A DNA stretch of 64,000 bases from CAVVGZ01 sp963747965 (lineage in GTDB: Bacteria > Chloroflexota > Anaerolineae > Anaerolineales > Anaerolineaceae), in assembly GCA_963747965.1 (NCBI GenBank), contig CAVVGZ010000005.1, positions 124,001 through 188,000 of the forward strand, in the 5' to 3' direction. Numbering within the stretch: position 1 is the first letter of the stretch; each line of letters starts with the position of its first letter. A model generated the notes under the pieces. The model did not search any database. It had not been told where the DNA came from and was given only the letters and a program-made list of their open reading frames with translations. Position numbers and translations under genes: made by a program. This document shows positions 40,889 to 50,109 of the stretch, piece after piece.

Positions 40889-42077
40889 ATGGACAGTATC
40901 CAAAAGCTGATCGCCCTCGGAGATACAGTTGATTACGAATTAGATGGGTTGCCCTTGCTGCAAGCCTCTGGTGAAGGCTTTCAGAATAATCCCTGTGCAG
41001 CACCATGCAGCAGTTCCTCCGATAAATTATCCCGGCTGCCGGTATTTTTTGCTGCAGCCGGAGGAAAGCGCATCCCAATCCTGAAAACAGTCCTGACTTC
41101 GGTTTGCGAAAGGGATTGTAATTATTGCGGGATGCGTTCCGGAGTTGACTGCCAGCGCTATTCTTTTCGACCGGAAGAAATGGCGAAGGCTTTTATACAA
41201 ATGTACAGGCAAAATATTGTCCAGGGAATTTTTTTGAGCTCGGGAATTGCTGGCGGAGGTATCAGTACCCAGGACCGCTTACTGGCAACCACTGAAATTA
41301 TCCGCAAGGAAATGGGTTACCGCGGCTACATCCACCTCAAGATCATGCCTGGTTCTGAGAAAGCACAAATTGAAAGGGCAATGCAATTGGCTGACCGTGT
41401 GTCTGTCAATCTTGAAACAACCTCAACGACGTTACTGCATAAATTGGCTCCCCACAAAGGTTTCCTTGATGAGCTGCTCCAACCATTAAAATGGGTGGAT
41501 GAAATTCGGCATAAACAAACACAGCAAACACACCGGCAGGCTCGTCAACCTTCCAGCACAACCCAATTTGTGGTTGGACCAGCCGGCGAAACAGATTTTG
41601 AGCTGCTCCATCTCTCCAGCTACCTGTTTAAGCAATTAAACCTGAGCCGGGTTTATTATTCCCGCTTCAGTCCCATCCCCGGGACACCGCTGGAAAATGA
41701 GCCAGGCACCCACCCTCAAAGACAGGTGCGTCTTTACCAGGCCTCCTTCTTATTACGGGATTATGGATATGATGTGGAGGATTTTAATTTTCTTATAGGG
41801 GGTTATCTACCATTAAATAGAGACCCCAAGATGTTATGGGCTGAAGAGAACCTCAGAGATGGACCTGTTGGAAATAAACCATGCGGATTATAAACAACTT
41901 TTGCGGGTTCCTGGAATTGGACCAAAAGGTGCCCGCAGAATTATTGAAAAAAGGAATAATCACAAACTTGTCAATATGGACGAAATTCGATCACTTGGAA
42001 TCCGTCTGGATGCAGCCAGACCATACTTGCTGGTTAATGGCAAACGTCTGCCAACGCAGCTGGGATTATTTGGTTGA
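40889..42077 (+). CDS. UDG-linked radical SAM protein (putative DNA modification/repair), one frame break
   Basis: About 395 residues in total. The radical SAM motif C-x3-C-x2-C is CERDCNYCGM. Family blocks FFAAAGGKRIPILKTVLTSVC, FLSSGIAGGG, LKIMPGS and SRFSPIPGTPLE match the radical SAM family usually found beside an unusual uracil-DNA glycosylase. The C-terminus is a helix-hairpin-helix (LLRVPGIGPKGARRIIEKR) in the +1 frame from 41859. In relatives it belongs to the same protein, so a one-base indel near 41858 is likely. It may instead be a separate overlapping ORF starting at ATG 41859. The uracil glycosylase partner is absent downstream. Confidence 0.82.
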
Positions 42078-42082
42078 AGGTC

Positions 42083-42228
42083 TTAATCGGATGCGGGTTG
42101 TACTTCCTTTGTCCTGGTTTTACGCTTGAAAACCCTGATAAGCATTTTCCCTCCACCAAAAATTCCTGAAGGCATGAATATGATCATGAGCACAACCGCT
42201 GCTCCAACAAATACCGTTCGGTAGAGTT
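42083..42228 (-). pseudogene. Fragment of a branched-chain amino acid ABC permease (LivM C-terminus)
   Basis: On the minus strand a 48-codon frame ends at 42083. It reads RTVFVGAAVVLMIMFMPSGI then FGGGKMLIRVFKRK, the typical last membrane helix and basic tail of LivM-like permeases. There is no start and the sequence upstream (past 42228) is not coding. No other liv genes are present. I interpret it as the remnant left by a deletion; the identification rests on a short segment. Confidence 0.5.
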
Positions 42229-42422
42229 CTCAAGAAAAACATGGGGAGTTTATGAGGATCCTATTTATAAGGAATTCTATTCTTCTTCCTTTTCTGGTTA
42301 CTTCATATCCATCAGGTAAATTTTTCGAATAGTAGTTCGAGAATTCCCAATAATATTTTGTATAATTCAGTTAATGATGTTTTCTTTAATGAAGTAAACC
42401 TGTTCATCCATTGGAGGTAATC

Positions 42423-44327
42423 ATGCCCATCAGTGCTAACGGAAAAATTTTGCATGTAGATCTTTCAAATGAAAAGCTTACTATTGAGGAACCACCAGAG
42501 AGCTTTTACCGGAAATATTTTGGGGGATCTGCCATGGGTCTTTCATACATTCTAAAAGAACTCAATCCAGGTATTGATCCTCTTGGCCCCGATAATATAT
42601 TGACCCTGATGGTTTCGGTATTAACCGGAGCTCCGGTATCTGGGCAAAGCCGCATGACTGCCAGTGCTAAATCTCCATTGACGGGTGCGGTAGGTGATTC
42701 CCAATGTGGTGGTTTTTTTCCAGCTGAAATGAAATTTTCCGGTTTTGACGGCATTGTTATTCGAGGTAAGGCGGCTCATCCGGTTTATTTATGGCTGCAT
42801 GACGGCGAGGCAGAATTAAGGGATGCGTCTCATATATGGGGGAAAACAGCATCCAAGGTTGAGGACATATTGAGAGAAGAATTGGGTGATGAAAAAATTG
42901 AAATTGCCCAATGTGGTCCAGCCGGTGAGAAATTGGTGAAATTGGCAGCCATCATCAATATGGCTAACCGCGCCAATGGACGTACCGGCATGGGTGCAGT
43001 GATGGGATCCAAAAATTTAAAAGCTGTAGTTGTGAAAGGGAAGTCTAAGAAGATAAACCTGGCAGATGGAAAACGATTAAATGAAATTGCCAGGGAGGGT
43101 ACTGTTCTTCGGAAAGAAAATGGTGACGTAGAAAAACTTCATATGGACGGTACTGCAGGTATTGTATCGGACCAGCATTTGAATGGAGGATTGCCAACCC
43201 GCAACTTTTCAGAGGGTCAATTTGAAGGCTTTGAAAAAATATCCGGAGAAACCATGACGGAAACAATCCTGGCAGAACGGGATTCTTGCTTTGCCTGCAG
43301 TGTTCGCTGCAAGCGGGTGGTAGAGACGGAGTGGAATGGAAACCCTGTGGTCAGACGCAATGGCGGACCTGAGTATGAAACGGTAGCAACCCTGGGATCT
43401 TACTGCGGCGTGGATAATCAGGCTGCAGTTGCCTATGGTAACCAATTGTGTAATGAGTATGGATTGGATACGATAGGAACGGGGGCAACCATTGCCTGGG
43501 CAATGGAATGTTTTGAGAATGGTGTTCTAAGCGAAGCAGAAATCGGATATCCTCTGAAGTTCGGTGATGACAAAGCGATGATCCGTACCATTGAAAGGAT
43601 TGCCAGGAGGGAAGGGTTTGGAGATGTCCTGGCGGAGGGTTCGCGCAGAGCAGCCAATCTAATCGGAAAGGGGCATGCTTTCCTGATTGATGCCAAAGGG
43701 GCTGAAGCTCCTGCTCATATGCCGCAAGTTAAAAAGAGCCTCGGTTTGATCTATTCGGTGAATCCGTTTGGTGCGGACCACCAATCGCATGAACATGATC
43801 CAAACGTGGAGGATGGAGCATGCGAACGTTCAAAAGCGCGCATGAAGCTGCTGGGTTTTGAGCATACCCTCCCAAAAAATTCCATGGGGGAAGATAAAGT
43901 GCGTTATGCACTCACAACCCAGTATATTTACAGCTTTATGGATTCTGCCGATTTATGCCAATTTGTTTTTGGCCCCGGATGGCAATTATATGGTCCGGAT
44001 CACACGGTTGAGATGGTAAAAGCAGTCACAGGTTGGCAGGATTTTGATCTGGAGGAGCTGCTGCTGGTTGGAAAACGGCGCCTGAACATGATGCGGGTCT
44101 TCAATGCCCGTGAAGGATTTACCCGTGAAAATGACAGGCTGGCTGAAAAATTCTTCAAACCACTTAAAGGTACCGGACCAAGTGCCGGGGTTGCAGTGGA
44201 TGAACAGGTAATTGAGGAAGCCAAGACAATTTATTACAGGCTTGCCGGTTGGGACGAAACTACTGGTAATCCAACCCCCGAGCAGCTGGCCAAACTTGGG
44301 TTGGTCGAACTGGCGGGCAGTTATTAA
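42423..44327 (+). CDS. Aldehyde:ferredoxin oxidoreductase family tungsten/molybdopterin enzyme
   Basis: 634 residues, full length for AOR. The N-terminal domain has LHVDLSNEKL and YFGGSAMGLSYILKEL. Bis-pterin-binding regions include SPLTGAVGDSQCGGFFPAEM and NRANGRTGMGAVMGSKNLKA. The iron-sulfur cluster Cys are CFACSVRC plus a later Cys in DSADLCQFVFG. It oxidises an aldehyde or related substrate with ferredoxin, normally in anaerobes. The exact substrate is open: GOR, FOR, AOR and benzoyl-CoA-reductase-like branches share this layout. ATG 42423 is used because GGAGG lies just before it; TTG 42411 also is in frame. It has a strong terminator and no neighbour, not even a ferredoxin or MoaD-like gene. 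Confidence 0.93.
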   Translation: MPISANGKILHVDLSNEKLTIEEPPESFYRKYFGGSAMGLSYILKELNPGIDPLGPDNILTLMVSVLTGAPVSGQSRMTASAKSPLTGAVGDSQCGGFFPAEMKFSGFDGIVIRGKAAHPVYLWLHDGEAELRDASHIWGKTASKVEDILREELGDEKIEIAQCGPAGEKLVKLAAIINMANRANGRTGMGAVMGSKNLKAVVVKGKSKKINLADGKRLNEIAREGTVLRKENGDVEKLHMDGTAGIVSDQHLNGGLPTRNFSEGQFEGFEKISGETMTETILAERDSCFACSVRCKRVVETEWNGNPVVRRNGGPEYETVATLGSYCGVDNQAAVAYGNQLCNEYGLDTIGTGATIAWAMECFENGVLSEAEIGYPLKFGDDKAMIRTIERIARREGFGDVLAEGSRRAANLIGKGHAFLIDAKGAEAPAHMPQVKKSLGLIYSVNPFGADHQSHEHDPNVEDGACERSKARMKLLGFEHTLPKNSMGEDKVRYALTTQYIYSFMDSADLCQFVFGPGWQLYGPDHTVEMVKAVTGWQDFDLEELLLVGKRRLNMMRVFNAREGFTRENDRLAEKFFKPLKGTGPSAGVAVDEQVIEEAKTIYYRLAGWDETTGNPTPEQLAKLGLVELAGSY

Positions 44328-44353
44328 ATTAAATTCGAAAGACACGTGTCACC

Positions 44354-44389
44354 AGCAGGGGAAGAACAACTTCATCCCCTGCTTTTTTT
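44354..44389 (+). terminator. Rho-independent terminator of the AOR-family gene
   Basis: AGCAGGGGA (44354-44362) pairs with TCCCCTGCT (44375-44383), followed by seven T. It is 26 bp after the stop. Confidence 0.93.
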
Positions 44390-44634
44390 ATAGGAGCCAG
44401 GCATCAGGATTAAACCCCATTTAAGACTACGCAAATGAAAATTAATTTCAATTGGCTGCAGTCCAATTTTGCTTACGATTTTTACCCCACAACACAGAAA
44501 GAAAAAATCTTGGGTTTTCCTCACTTGTTTCAGAGAGAAATTATTAATATTCCAATGCGGTAAGGGATCCGCTTTATAAAGACAAGGACAGAACACACCT
44601 GGGACAATATCAATCCCGCCAGGAATGGGGCAGA

Positions 44635-45417
44635 TTAGAGGGAAACTGCCAATAAAATTGAAAGAAGCACGAATTCTATCAGCGCAAAATATAGATACCT
44701 GGGGAATGATTTTTTCTCGTCCAGCACCAACCGCTGAGGATCTCCAGTTATTTTGAAAGCCGCACCGGCAAACCAGGCGAAAATTAACCCTCCCACCAGT
44801 CCACCGAGGTGACCCCAATTATCAATACGCGGCGAAAGACCGAGGGTAAGATTGATGAGGGTAATCGTGATGATATTTATCAGTAACGGGCGTGCTTTCT
44901 TCCCGAAAAGAAACCGGTTTTGATAGATGAAAATTCCCTGGGCTCCAATTAACCCAAAGATAGAAGTGGATGCACCCAGGGATGGTTCTGGTGAAAGTAT
45001 GAATGAGAAGACGTTTCCGGCATAGCCTGCCAGCAGATACAAAACCAGGAATCGCATATTCCCGTAGTAAGCCTCCAGTCCTGGACCAATCACATAAAGT
45101 GCATACATATTAAAAGCGATATGGATAAAGGAGCCGTGCAGGAAAATGGGGGTAATCAGCCGCCAGTATTCACCTTCCCGTATTAAATGATTGTATTTGG
45201 CTGCCCAGACTATCAGGATATCATCGTTTAACAGGAACTGGCTGGACATTTGGAGCAGGAAGAAAAAAATGGTAATCCCAATGAGCGAATAACTTACAAG
45301 TGGTTTTGCAGGTTTAATCTGAAGGATCAGTGACTGGGGTTGGGGTTGGTAGGTGCCAGGTGGCAGCGGTTTAGATTCGATGCTTTCTGCTGGGATTTCT
45401 GGAGGATAGTAGCTCAT
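44635..45417 (-). CDS. Rhomboid family intramembrane serine protease
   Basis: 260 residues. A proline-rich cytoplasmic N-terminus is followed by six or seven membrane helices. The catalytic Ser is in GASTSIFG (G-x-S) and the catalytic His in DNWGHLGGLVGGLIFAW. The HGSFIHIAFNMYALYVIGPGLE segment with the N and H of the oxyanion region is present. It cleaves membrane proteins near their outer membrane-spanning ends. Its ATG overlaps the gmk stop by four bases (ATGA), so the two are co-translated. Confidence 0.93.
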   Translation of the reverse strand: MSYYPPEIPAESIESKPLPPGTYQPQPQSLILQIKPAKPLVSYSLIGITIFFFLLQMSSQFLLNDDILIVWAAKYNHLIREGEYWRLITPIFLHGSFIHIAFNMYALYVIGPGLEAYYGNMRFLVLYLLAGYAGNVFSFILSPEPSLGASTSIFGLIGAQGIFIYQNRFLFGKKARPLLINIITITLINLTLGLSPRIDNWGHLGGLVGGLIFAWFAGAAFKITGDPQRLVLDEKKSFPRYLYFALIEFVLLSILLAVSL

Positions 45418-46043
45418 AGCGAAAATTTTCGATGATTTGTCCGGTGATGTTCCGCCTCAATAATTGAAACAATTGTGTCCACTGCTTTTTCAAGTTGTGA
45501 CGCGGCATTGATCACGATGTAATCGAATTCCTGGATGTGCTGCATTTCATTCTGAACGGTTTCGATCCTTACCTTGAGCGATTCTTCATTTTCAGTTTTA
45601 CGGTTTTGGAGGCGGTCAAACCACTCCTGGATATTCCTTGGAATCAGGAAGATCAAAATTGATTCAGGGAAGAGCTTTTTCATTTTTGCTGCGCCCTGTA
45701 CGTCCAGACGCATGATGATGTCTTTCCGGGTTGCTATCGCATCCGCGATCTGAGATTTTGGGATACCCTTGCAATCCGTGTATACCAGCGAGTTTTCAAT
45801 GAATCCGCCTTGCTCAACCAGCAATTTGAATTCTTCCTGGGAATAAAAAATGTAATCTCGCCCAGGAATTTCTTCCGGTCTGGGCGCCCTGGTTGTTGCA
45901 GTTACCACGATATGGATAGGTAAGCCTCTTAGTCTAAGAGATTTTAATACGGAGTCTTTTCCGACGCCCGAAGGACCGGATACGATGATCATTAATGGCT
46001 GCGGGTGCAGTACATCGAACGACAAGGATTCATCAATTATCAA
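45414..46043 (-). CDS. gmk: Guanylate kinase
   Basis: About 209 residues from the proposed start. It phosphorylates GMP to GDP with ATP. The P-loop is IIVSGPSGVGKDSVLKSL; ATTRAPRPEEIPGRDYIFYSQEEF is the GMP-binding region, followed by RLDVQGAAKMKKLFPESILIFL. The frame is open to 46130, but that would overlap the divergent fmdB gene. TTG 46043, with GAGG five bases upstream, is the best start. It is followed by a rhomboid protease with ATGA overlap, which is not a usual partner. Confidence 0.92.
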   Translation of the reverse strand: MIIDESLSFDVLHPQPLMIIVSGPSGVGKDSVLKSLRLRGLPIHIVVTATTRAPRPEEIPGRDYIFYSQEEFKLLVEQGGFIENSLVYTDCKGIPKSQIADAIATRKDIIMRLDVQGAAKMKKLFPESILIFLIPRNIQEWFDRLQNRKTENEESLKVRIETVQNEMQHIQEFDYIVINAASQLEKAVDTIVSIIEAEHHRTNHRKFSL

Positions 46044-46123
46044 AGATACCTCGAAATTAATTGCTGATATGAATTCAGGATGATTATAATAGATAAAAGA
46101 ATATCTATCACCCGGAGAATTAA

Positions 46124-46534
46124 ATGCCAAACTACGAATACCGTTGTCTGGATTGCAATGCCAGGTTTGAAATTTTTATGTCTTATAGCGAATACGGGAA
46201 ACGGCAGGTAATCTGTCCAAAGTGCGCAAGTGAAAATTGTGAAAGAAGGATCGGTAAAATCCGCTTTGCCCGGTCAGAGGATAGCCGGATGGAAGAGTTT
46301 TCTGATACGGACAGTTTCGATGGATTGGAGGATGATCCGGTTGCCCTGGGCAGGATGATGCGGAAAATGAGTAAAGAAGTGGGAGAGGAAATGCCCCCCG
46401 AGTTTAATGAAGTAGTTGGCAGGTTGGAAGCCGGCCAATCCCCGGAGCAAATTGAACGCGATCTTCCGGATTTGGGTTCTGAACCTGGAGGAATGGGTGG
46501 TTTTGGTGGCAACTCCTTTGATGATGAGGACTAA
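46124..46534 (+). CDS. FmdB family zinc ribbon protein
   Basis: 136 residues. The N-terminal 40 residues are the FmdB/CxxC zinc ribbon (MPNYEYRCLDC...CPKC). The remainder is acidic and low in complexity, ending in a Gly/Asp-rich tail. Members are small, often adjacent to housekeeping genes, and were named for a putative regulator of formylmethanofuran dehydrogenase; a general function is not known. It ends with a 4-bp overlap against the convergent metallopeptidase gene. Confidence 0.9.
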   Translation: MPNYEYRCLDCNARFEIFMSYSEYGKRQVICPKCASENCERRIGKIRFARSEDSRMEEFSDTDSFDGLEDDPVALGRMMRKMSKEVGEEMPPEFNEVVGRLEAGQSPEQIERDLPDLGSEPGGMGGFGGNSFDDED

Positions 46535-47806
46535 TCCCGGTTATGGATAATTTTTTCTAATTGTTGATAGCTTGAAATCCACGAAGCTTTATTAATGAAA
46601 TCTGTAAGAGAGGTGCTTTGAGATCTAAGACGGCGAACTGCATCGCCGACAGGATCATCACCAGCTGCACCTCCAGCCTCATCGGCATAGGCTCCATGGA
46701 AGGCGAAGTAAGCCTGGTTTAATTTTCGAATCTGATAACCATTTTCCCAGAGAAACTGCCGCCTTTCCTCCATATATGCTTCTGCTTCTTCAATTTTTCC
46801 CTCTTCGAGCAGTCGGTCAGCTGTTTCCCTTGTGATCCTCATCTCTTTACGAAAATCAAAAGGAGGGGGAGCGGAGTCTACCAATTCGGTTGAACATCCG
46901 CAGTTTGGGGGATAAATCATCCGCAGGAGCCGGTGGAAGATGTTCCGGATAATATTTTTCAAGCACTGCTCTGCCAATTTCTTTACCTGCAATGGAAGCG
47001 ACCGTTTCATTGATTGTACGCAGTTCCGGGGAAGTCTCGTAGTTTAAGCCGAGGGGTCGTAAGGTGAGGTAATTGTGAATCCACTCATGGGCAATCACTT
47101 CTGTAAGCCATACCAGATCTGTGCTGGAGAGTACCATGGTTGGATAAACACCTACTCCGCCAATGGAAACGACAAGTGCTGATACATCCAGGTCCTTTTC
47201 CACGCTGTTTTCCAATTGTATTATCTCGTCAATGGACTGATCTGCTGTGAGGGAAATATTTTGATCCTGCCGGATTATGTTTCGCGGTGATATGATCAAT
47301 GCTTTTGGTAACGGAGTTGTATGAAACAGGGGTGGCGGTATAGGTTGTCCGCCCAGGGTCAAATTGATTTCAGACAGAATGGCGCCTACCTGCTGCTCCA
47401 GGACAGCCTCGGCCAGGGGACCTGATTTTGTCTGATAATCCACGAGTTGGGACAAATACTTCTTTAATGGCTGAGCCGCCTCATCGGCGTTTGTATTACC
47501 CGGTTCAGCATATATCTGTTCTATCGAGCGTTCGGTATTTTCAATTTCTGCGGTTATCATAAGGTTTTGCAGGACAATTTCTTTTTGTTTTTCGTCATTC
47601 ATGTAACGGGGTAAATCAAGGGAACCCTGAGAGTTCTTGATGTTTAATGCGTCAATTGTCCAGTTTCCATAATCGAACTCAATTCCCCTGGTAAATAAAC
47701 GCACAAGTTCATCGGGTTCATTAATAGGAATAACGCTTCTGGTTAGGCTTATTCCAGCTGCAAAAATTATGAGTATTTTATAAACAATATGAATAACCTT
47801 GTGCAT
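46531..47806 (-). CDS. Membrane-anchored HExxH metallopeptidase, one frame break
   Basis: About 425 residues when repaired. There is an N-terminal hydrophobic anchor (VYKILIIFAAGISLTRSVIP), then a long region. The zinc peptidase motif HEWIH is in TEVIAHEWIHNYLTLRPLG, with a likely third ligand in TINETVASIAGKEIG. After the break near 46880 the protein continues as APPPFDFRKEMRITRETADR, with KLNQAYFAFHGAYADEAGG close to the end. It resembles putative aminopeptidases of Chloroflexota; the substrate is unknown. ATG 47806 is favoured over 47863 because the anchor follows directly. The repaired position is in a C-rich run, so a sequence error is likely. Confidence 0.75.
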
Positions 47807-48027
47807 GATTATTACCCGAAAAAGAATTATACCAATTAGAAAATATGAAATGGGAAATGGCATTTTCTACCCTGTACATTCGCTTTTTGCCAAGGGTTTT
47901 TACAAAGTCATTATCTCTGAAGTCGATGATAAGGTTATAATAATTAATTTAGAGGAACTCGCCGATAGGTTTGGTTTTTTGAATTAGGAAATATATTTCC
48001 AGTGATTAGAATACAGCCAGAGGTAGA

Positions 48028-49422
48028 ATGAAGAGATCATATTGGATTGTTGCCGCCATAATTATCCTGGGAGGTGTTGGTTATCTTGTATACCGGGGGG
48101 TACAGCAGCGAGCCGTGTCTGCCTCATCGCAATACCAGACGGAAACAGTTGTGCGGGGTAACCTTGAGGCTATTGTTGGGGCAAGCGGGACGGTTCATTC
48201 CAATCAATCCACAGACATAAACTGGGAAACAACCGGCAGAATTGGGGAAATCGCTGTAGAAATTGATGACGAGGTAAAGGCCGGCGATCTACTGGCGACC
48301 CTGGAACGGAATTCTCTCCCTCAAAATTTGATTCTGGCCGAAGCAGACTTAATCACTGCCAAAAGGAATTTGGAAAACTTACAGGACTCCGAAAAAGCTG
48401 CTGCCGATTCTGCACTGGCACTCGCACAAGCACAGATTGCCCTTGATGATGCCCTTGAAGTCCGAGAAAGAAAAGATTTTGCACGCGCCAGCCAGACAAC
48501 GCTGGATGCCATCAAGGCGGACTTTGTCCTGGCACAGGATGGATTGGATCAAGCCGAGGATTTGTTTTCATACTTTAAGGACAAACCCGAAAATGACCCG
48601 GGGCGCGCATCTGCGATGCTGCAGTATGTTAATGCAAAGAACGCACGAGATCGTTCCCTTTCAAACCTTAATTATGCATTAGGCAGACCGGATTCCCAGG
48701 AACTTGCTGAAGCCGATGCAAAAATCCAAGTGGCTGATGCCAACCTGAAGGATGCTGAACGCGAATGGGAAAGATTAAAAGATGGGGTGGATCCCCAGGA
48801 TATTGCTGCTGCAGAAGCACGGGTGGAGGCTATCCAATCAACGCTTGATATGGCATATCTGAAAGCACCCTTTAGCGGGACAATCACCGAGGTAAATTCC
48901 AAGGTCGGGGACCAGGTTACGCCTGCTACACAAACGTTCCGTATGGATGACCTTTCCCGCCTTTTGATAGATGTGGACATTCCAGAGGTGGATATCAATC
49001 GTGTCAAGATTGACCAACCGGTAGAAATTGCCTTCGACGCTATATTAAATAAAACTTTTAATGGCACTGTCAGCGAGGTCAGCCGTGTTGGAAAAACTGA
49101 CCAGGGTGTGGTCAATTTCATGGTGACGATTGAATTACAGGATGCTGACCAGGATGTACTAACAGGTATGACGGCTGCTGTTAATATTCTTACCAGTCAA
49201 TTAAAGGATGTATTACTGGTGCCAAACCGGGCAGTTCGTTTTAAAAACGGGAAAAGGATTGTCTATAAATTGCTCGATGATGGGTCGCTGGAGGAAGTGC
49301 CAATCCAGATTGGTGCTACCTCAGATACGAATTCAGAAATTATTCAGTCCGATTTAAAGGAGGGCGATACCCTGGTACTTAACCCCCCGGTTGAGTTTCG
49401 TCCCGGGCCGCCCAGCCAATAA
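48028..49422 (+). CDS. MacA/HlyD-type periplasmic adaptor protein
   Basis: 464 residues. An N-terminal membrane anchor (SYWIVAAIIILGGVGYLVYRG) precedes a biotinyl-lipoyl half (INWETTGRIGEIAVEIDDEVKAGD). A long alpha-helical hairpin follows (about residues 100-270, heptad-like, Ala/Glu/Asp rich). The second lipoyl half is AYLKAPFSGTITEVNSKVGD, then come the beta-barrel and membrane-proximal domains. It links an inner-membrane ABC exporter to the cell exterior. Here it is the first gene of an operon with an ATPase (6 bp gap) and a MacB-like permease. No outer-membrane channel is nearby, which fits a monoderm-like envelope. Confidence 0.92.
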   Translation: MKRSYWIVAAIIILGGVGYLVYRGVQQRAVSASSQYQTETVVRGNLEAIVGASGTVHSNQSTDINWETTGRIGEIAVEIDDEVKAGDLLATLERNSLPQNLILAEADLITAKRNLENLQDSEKAAADSALALAQAQIALDDALEVRERKDFARASQTTLDAIKADFVLAQDGLDQAEDLFSYFKDKPENDPGRASAMLQYVNAKNARDRSLSNLNYALGRPDSQELAEADAKIQVADANLKDAEREWERLKDGVDPQDIAAAEARVEAIQSTLDMAYLKAPFSGTITEVNSKVGDQVTPATQTFRMDDLSRLLIDVDIPEVDINRVKIDQPVEIAFDAILNKTFNGTVSEVSRVGKTDQGVVNFMVTIELQDADQDVLTGMTAAVNILTSQLKDVLLVPNRAVRFKNGKRIVYKLLDDGSLEEVPIQIGATSDTNSEIIQSDLKEGDTLVLNPPVEFRPGPPSQ

Positions 49423-49428
49423 AAGGTT

Positions 49429-50109
49429 ATGAGCGACTTTGTCATTCAGGCGATAGATTTATGTAAAATCTATCAGATGGGAAATGTTGAAGTCCCTGCG
49501 CTGTGTGGAGTTACCTTTAATATCGAACGCGGGGATGTGGTTGCCATCATGGGTCCTTCCGGATCCGGAAAATCCACCTTGATGAATTTACTGGGATGTT
49601 TAGACCGGCCAACCAGTGGGGATTATTTCCTGGATGGAGAGACAGTGGCGGTGTTGAATGATGACCAGCTGGCAGATATTCGCAACAGGAAGGTGGGCTT
49701 TGTCTTCCAGAAATTTATGTTGTTGCCCCGCCTGACGGCTCTGGGAAATGTTGAACTACCTCTGCGGTACGCCGCATTGAATAAAGGGATGAGGAGCCGC
49801 GCACAAGCAGCCCTGGAAGCAGTCGGACTTGCGGATAGGATGCAGCACCGACCCAATGAGCTTTCCGGAGGGCAGCAGCAGCGGGTAGCCATAGCCAGGG
49901 CGCTGGTTAACAACCCTGCCATTCTGATGGCTGATGAACCAACGGGGAACCTTGATTCAAAATCCGGACATGAAATCATGGACCTTATCCTGAAAATGAA
50001 CCAGGAAATCGGGACTACCTTGATCATTGTCACCCATGATCCGGAAATATCAAAATTGACAAGGCGTATCCTTCATTTAAGGGATGGGGAATTGGAGGAA
50101 GGGTCATGA
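49429..50109 (+). CDS. MacB/LolD-type ABC transporter ATPase
   Basis: 226 residues, intact. Walker A GPSGSGKST, Q loop FVFQKFMLLPRLTALGNVELP, ABC signature LSGGQQQRVAIARAL and Walker B ILMADEPTGNLD followed by the H loop THD. Ends in a short tail after LRDGELEEG. It overlaps the permease gene by four bases (ATGA). It powers export by the operon's permease. Confidence 0.96.
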   Translation: MSDFVIQAIDLCKIYQMGNVEVPALCGVTFNIERGDVVAIMGPSGSGKSTLMNLLGCLDRPTSGDYFLDGETVAVLNDDQLADIRNRKVGFVFQKFMLLPRLTALGNVELPLRYAALNKGMRSRAQAALEAVGLADRMQHRPNELSGGQQQRVAIARALVNNPAILMADEPTGNLDSKSGHEIMDLILKMNQEIGTTLIIVTHDPEISKLTRRILHLRDGELEEGS

